DNA from: an uncultured Bacilli bacterium
GTDB lineage: Bacteria; Bacillota_I; Bacilli_A; RF39; UBA660
NCBI GenBank assembly: GCA_944329545.1
Contig: CALVIK010000016.1
Span: 1-8,427 of the forward strand
Reading direction: 5' to 3'
DNA: 8,427 bases
Shown here in pieces: positions 5,797 through 8,427 of this stretch; the stretch's first letter is position 1; every line of letters begins with the position of its first letter. A program made the position numbers and the translations under genes. The notes beneath the pieces were generated by a model. That model was not told the DNA's origin and did not search any database. It saw only the letters and a program-made list of their open reading frames with translations.

Positions 5797-6264
5797 ATGA
5801 CAAAAGAAAAATTGGAAGAGAAAAAACAGGAATTGCAAAAGTTACAAGAACTTAAAGCTGAATTAATTCAGAAACGACAATCCTTTTTAGAAAATGATAT
5901 TATTCAGGAATTTTTGGCTTTGGAAGATTTGATTAATGAAGCAAATAAAAAAAGTAGTCATCTAGAACATATAATAGAAGCAGAAACTCAAGATTGGTGT
6001 CCTCATCCTGTTTGGTGTGTATTAGATAAAGATACTGACCCCTACGAGGGAAGAACTTATTTGAGATGCATCTGTATAGAATGTGGTAAAATTGAAGAGG
6101 GCATGCAAAGAGATTTTCCAAGCGAACAGACAATTTATTCGAGTTTGGAAAATCCGCTTGGGCAAGTATTTGCTACCTGGAAAAATTTTAAGAAAGATGC
6201 CCCACAAACACAAGAACAGGCTAAAAAATTTACAAAAATGATAAAAGCACAAAATTATAGATAG
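5797..6264 (+). CDS. Unrecognised coiled-coil protein with a Cys/His zinc-site-like cluster
   Basis: This 155-residue protein has a charged coiled-coil-like N-terminus (about residues 1-62; KEKLEEKKQELQKLQELKAE and a second helix). A compact cluster follows: C68-P-H70 and C74, then C91-I-C93-I-E-C96-G. This CxH...C / CxCxxCG spacing looks like a zinc ribbon or finger joined to the helices. The ending (ATWKNFKKDAPQTQEQAKK) is basic. AGGAGG seven bases upstream supports the ATG. It is second in the cargo operon. Its stop codon falls inside the start of the second direct-repeat copy. A nucleic-acid or protein-binding role is plausible, but I do not recognise a family. Confidence 0.75.
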   Translation: MTKEKLEEKKQELQKLQELKAELIQKRQSFLENDIIQEFLALEDLINEANKKSSHLEHIIEAETQDWCPHPVWCVLDKDTDPYEGRTYLRCICIECGKIEEGMQRDFPSEQTIYSSLENPLGQVFATWKNFKKDAPQTQEQAKKFTKMIKAQNYR

Positions 6265-6391
6265 ATTTGTTTACCCGACATTTTTCTGACAAAATAATTT
6301 AAAAATAGATACTTTAACGGGTAATTATATATAAGATAAGAAAGAATAAAATTATGAACATGTTTCATTTTTGTGATTAGCAAAAATGAAA
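6260..6391 (+). repeat. Direct repeat copy 2: decayed remnant of a repressor 3' end
   Basis: It matches the repressor tail (see 5147-5303). Relative to the functional copy, 24 bases are missing inside it and one G-to-T change at 6332 turns the GAA codon for residue 198 into TAA. There is no start or HTH region, so it is a remnant rather than a gene. It ends in an 11-bp perfect hairpin TTTCATTTTTG/CAAAAATGAAA (6363-6391), stronger than in copy 1, with compensating base changes. Confidence 0.8.
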
Positions 6392-6423
6392 GTGGGGAAA
6401 ATAATTTTATTCTTTTTTCATAT

Positions 6424-6574
6424 AGGAACAATTTATTGTTCCTCCTTAAAAAGACATGGTACGTTTTGCTTGTGTAGCAAGTGAAAGTGGCGATAGTCTT
6501 TTTATTTTTTGCGGAGCTTTAGCATAGCAAAAAAGCACTAATATTATAATTAATTTAATTAATAATATTAGTGC
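6424..6574. repeat. Array of hairpins upstream of the oriT-like site
   Basis: Four dyads follow one another in non-coding DNA. AGGAACAA/TTGTTCCT lies at 6424-6443 and AAAAAGAC/GTCTTTTT at 6448-6503. TTTTTTGC/GCAAAAAA lies at 6505-6534. A 13-bp stem GCACTAATATTAT/ATAATATTAGTGC at 6535-6574 extends inward after a one-base bulge. The second ends in a T-rich run (6499-6510) and could terminate the cargo operon. Together they fit a transfer origin or single-strand structure region. Confidence 0.65.
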
Positions 6575-6587
6575 ATTATGGGGTTTT

Positions 6588-6668
6588 CAAAGGGGTATTC
6601 CCCTTGGCACATCTGATATTGGCTCTGCCAATATCGTAGTGTGTTACTAACTCGCCTAAAGAGTTAGT
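6588..6668 (+). other. Probable origin of transfer (oriT), MOBV-like nic core
   Basis: TAGTGTGTTA at 6637-6646 is identical to the nick sequence TAGTGTG/TTA of pMV158 and related MOBV systems as I remember it; the expected cut would be between 6643 and 6644. A perfect 9-bp hairpin GATATTGGC/GCCAATATC (6615-6635) lies one base upstream. The nic core is itself a small dyad, TAGT/ACTA (6637-6649). ACTAACTC/GAGTTAGT (6646-6668) can form a competing hairpin, and AAGGGG/CCCCTT lies at 6590-6605. This hairpin-plus-core layout is typical of transfer origins. No relaxase is present in the window. Strand assignment follows the pMV158 core. Confidence 0.7.
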
Positions 6669-6706
6669 TTTCAGCTCAAAAATTATACTGCCAATTAAAG
6701 TAAAAT

Positions 6707-7015
6707 TTACTTAAGGAAATCTTCTAATTTTACATCTAGGATTATTGATAATTTAACCAGTTTATCAAATGGTATCATTTTTGTACTATCATTTTCACTT
6801 TCAAATCTTTTATAGTGAGTATGACTATAATCCAAAAGTGCTGAAATGTTTTCGGATGTAAAGGGATTTAACTTATTGTTAGAATACTCTTTTTTAAATT
6901 CATTATATCTTTGTAAACGATATTTTTTAATATTTTTACAAATTTTTTTATACATATCTTTTTTATTAATATTAGATATTTGCTCTTGTAATTTTTGATA
7001 ATCATATATCGCCAT
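6707..7015 (-). CDS. Small XRE-family HTH regulator
   Basis: This 102-residue protein has a Cro/CI-type HTH at about residues 24-101. It contains ICKNIKKYRLQRYNEF, then TSENISALLDYSHTHYKRFE with the recognition-helix and E motif of the family, and KLVKLSIILDVKLEDFL as the closing helices. An insertion rich in Lys and Asn (EYSNNKLNPF) separates helix 1 from helix 2. AGGTG five bases upstream of the ATG supports the start. It faces the oriT-like region, is convergent with the cargo operon, and its own target is unknown. It could control mobilization functions or be one of several regulators carried by the element. It has no toxin partner in the window. Confidence 0.75.
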   Translation of the reverse strand: MAIYDYQKLQEQISNINKKDMYKKICKNIKKYRLQRYNEFKKEYSNNKLNPFTSENISALLDYSHTHYKRFESENDSTKMIPFDKLVKLSIILDVKLEDFLK

Positions 7016-7108
7016 ATTTTCACCTCATATACCACAATTATTACATTTTAGCCCAAAATAAAAAGCCACATATTTACGCAAAGATATATTTTAAAACTAT
7101 ATAATTCG

Positions 7109-7117
7109 TGTTATAAT
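7109..7117 (+). promoter_or_regulatory. Extended -10 promoter
   Basis: TG-T-TATAAT is a perfect -10 with the TGn extension; the best -35 at 17 bases (TTTTAA) is weak. The next possible start codon with a ribosome site is almost 200 bases downstream, beyond a hairpin terminator, so it may drive a short RNA. Confidence 0.6.
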
Positions 7118-7123
7118 GAAAGT

Positions 7124-7229
7124 GGCACTAAAAAAGAATACATATAATATTCTTTATCGTCTCCGGAGTTTGACAGTTGAAAGAATTTCAAATGGATAGT
7201 TTACCTTTATAGAATAAGGGTTTTATTTT
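7124..7229 (+). ncRNA. Candidate ~105-nt small RNA or transposase leader
   Basis: It lies between an extended -10 promoter and a terminator-like hairpin. Internal dyads are AAAGAATA/TATTCTTT (7133-7155), a CTCCGGAG palindrome just after it, and TTGAAA/TTTCAA further on. No reading frame with a ribosome site is present. It could be a free small RNA, an attenuated leader of the transposase, or simply the end region of the insertion sequence. I do not recognise an RNA family. Confidence 0.35.
7204..7229 (+). terminator. Intrinsic terminator upstream of the transposase
   Basis: CCTTTAT (7204-7210) pairs with ATAAGGG (7214-7220) around AGA, with one G-U pair, followed by TTTTATTTT. It would block outside transcription from entering the transposase gene, a common protection in insertion sequences, or end the short RNA before it. 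Confidence 0.6.
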
Positions 7230-7301
7230 GTCAAGTTTTTATCATTTTGTGGTTGTATAATTTTGTATAATATGGTAAAATAATATCAAGGTAGTGATGT
7301 T

Positions 7302-8427
7302 ATGTTTATTAAAAAATGTAAATATTCAAACGGAAAAACTTTCGTATCAGTTGTTCATGGTTATAAACAAGATGGTAAAGTTAAACATTTGACTATTAAA
7401 AAATTAGGTTATTTGGAAGACCTTGTATTAAAACATGATGATATTGATACTTTTCTAAAAGAACAATTATTAGAATGTAAAAATGAGTTTGATATTGATA
7501 AAGGTATATTTATTAAAAATGAAAAAATGGATATTTCTAAACGCTATATATTTAATCTTGGTTATTCTATTTTGAAACAACTATACAATGAAATTGGATT
7601 AAAAGAATTTTTTAAAGATAAACAAAAGAAACTGAAAATGGATTATGATTTAAACTCCATCTTTGAACTTCTAATTTATTCTAGAATTTTATTCCCAGCT
7701 AGTAAAAATGAAACTTACAATAACAAAGATATATTTTTGGATAAATTTGATTTTTCATTAAAGAACTTATATCGTTCTTTAGATTATTTTAATGGTTTTA
7801 AAAATGAAATACAAACTTTACTTTGGAATAATACTAAAGACAAATATAAAAGAGATGCCTCTACTTCTTATTATGATTGTACCAATTATTATTTTGAAAT
7901 CACTTATAACGATGAAGATTTAATTGATGAAAACGGTAATGTTTTAGAAATTGGTTACAGAAAAAAAGGACCGTCTAAAGAACATAGACCTGAACCTATT
8001 ATTGGTCTTGGACTACTAATGGATAAAACTGGTATACCTCTTTCTTATAATTTATTTCCAGGCAATCAAAGTGAAAAAATTACTTTAAGACCAACTTTAA
8101 AAAGTACAAAGTCTAACTTTGGTATTGATAGAACTATTGTTGTGGCTGATAGAGGTTTAAATACTTCTGATAATATATTTTTCTTGGCTGGTAAAAATGA
8201 TGACAAATCAAACAAAGATGGTTATGTATATGGTCAAAGTGTACTTTCTTCTGACAAAGAATTTAAAGAATGGGTTTTAAATCAAGATGGATATATTAAC
8301 GATATATTTACCGAAGATGGTGAAGAAATACATTTCAAACACAAATCTAGAATTTATGCCAAAACTATTCAAATAGAAAGAGATGGCAAAAGGAAAAATA
8401 AATATACTGTTTACCAAAAGCAAATGG
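7302..8427 (+). CDS. IS1634-family (IS4-like) DDE transposase, 3' truncated by window end
   Basis: The frame is open from the ATG at 7302 to the last base (375 residues seen, no stop). An N-terminal region of about 180 residues precedes the catalytic core. There, D192 in YYDCTNYYFE is the first catalytic Asp, followed by GYRKKGPSKEHRPEPIIGLGLLMD and IPLSYNLFPGNQSEKITL. D283 in VVADRGLNTSDN is the second. This YDxT / SKxHRP / FPGN / ADRG order is characteristic of IS1634-type transposases. The catalytic Glu would lie beyond the window. AAGGTAGTGATG just upstream acts as ribosome site. Frame and motifs are intact, so it may be active. The insertion sequence's inverted repeats could not be identified. 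Confidence 0.85.
   Translation, partial: MFIKKCKYSNGKTFVSVVHGYKQDGKVKHLTIKKLGYLEDLVLKHDDIDTFLKEQLLECKNEFDIDKGIFIKNEKMDISKRYIFNLGYSILKQLYNEIGLKEFFKDKQKKLKMDYDLNSIFELLIYSRILFPASKNETYNNKDIFLDKFDFSLKNLYRSLDYFNGFKNEIQTLLWNNTKDKYKRDASTSYYDCTNYYFEITYNDEDLIDENGNVLEIGYRKKGPSKEHRPEPIIGLGLLMDKTGIPLSYNLFPGNQSEKITLRPTLKSTKSNFGIDRTIVVADRGLNTSDNIFFLAGKNDDKSNKDGYVYGQSVLSSDKEFKEWVLNQDGYINDIFTEDGEEIHFKHKSRIYAKTIQIERDGKRKNKYTVYQKQM

Noticed and set aside
5933..6252. Two minus-strand open frames (66 and 76 residues)
   Set aside because: Both are antisense to the coiled-coil/zinc-site gene, lack ribosome sites and have the Phe/Leu/Tyr-rich composition of shadow frames.
6268..6284. TTTACCCGACATTT resembling the end of tRNA-Pro (TTTTCCCGACCATTT), a possible right att site
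   Set aside because: The match is imperfect, and the same bases align better with the repressor tail as part of the second direct-repeat copy.
7216..7226. AAGGGTTTTAT shared with 2868-2878 as a possible att core pair
   Set aside because: Both copies are the 3' arm and T tract of intrinsic terminators, so the shared bases are explained without recombination; kept only as something to check when the right end is known.

Overview
The window is very AT-rich DNA with Firmicutes-type signals: strong AGGAGG-like ribosome sites, TTGACA/TATAAT promoters, and tRNA genes with encoded CCA ends. Two genes, a YutH-like and a CotY/CotZ-like spore coat gene, suggest a low-GC endospore-forming Firmicute, probably of the Bacilli/Erysipelotrichia kind. 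That taxonomic placement is inference.

Positions 1-2842 are chromosomal backbone. On the minus strand lie tRNA-Tyr, tRNA-Thr and tRNA-Val with their promoter, a YugI/CvfD-type S1-domain protein, and a YutH-like coat protein that overlaps tail-to-tail with a YutI/NifU-type Fe-S scaffold gene. On the plus strand follow a 17-cysteine CotY/CotZ-type coat gene with a SigK-like promoter and a terminator, then a tRNA-Arg/tRNA-Pro operon.

From about 2843 to about 7100 lies what looks like a small integrative mobilizable element, or the int-proximal part of a larger one, next to the 3' end of tRNA-Pro. Int and a putative Xis form an overlapping minus-strand pair. Divergent from them is a Cro/CI-type repressor gene; its -10 is overlapped by an 8-bp inverted repeat. 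Between repressor and xis sit a boxA-like motif joined to a GC-rich foldable RNA on the xis/int strand, and two copies of an imperfect repeat. Downstream of the repressor, a strong TTGACA promoter drives two unrecognised genes, an acidic protein and a coiled-coil/zinc-site protein. The repressor tail and its hairpin recur after this pair, so the cargo sits between imperfect direct repeats. A non-coding stretch (6265-6706) follows. It is packed with hairpins and contains TAGTGTGTTA, which matches the pMV158/MOBV nick sequence as I remember it, so it is a likely oriT. A small minus-strand XRE regulator comes next. No relaxase, coupling protein or second att site is visible, so transfer would need proteins supplied in trans or encoded beyond the window.

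At the right edge, an extended -10 promoter and a terminator-like hairpin may bound a ~105-nt RNA. They are followed by an IS1634-type DDE transposase that runs off the end. I cannot tell whether this insertion sequence is inside the element or beyond its right end.
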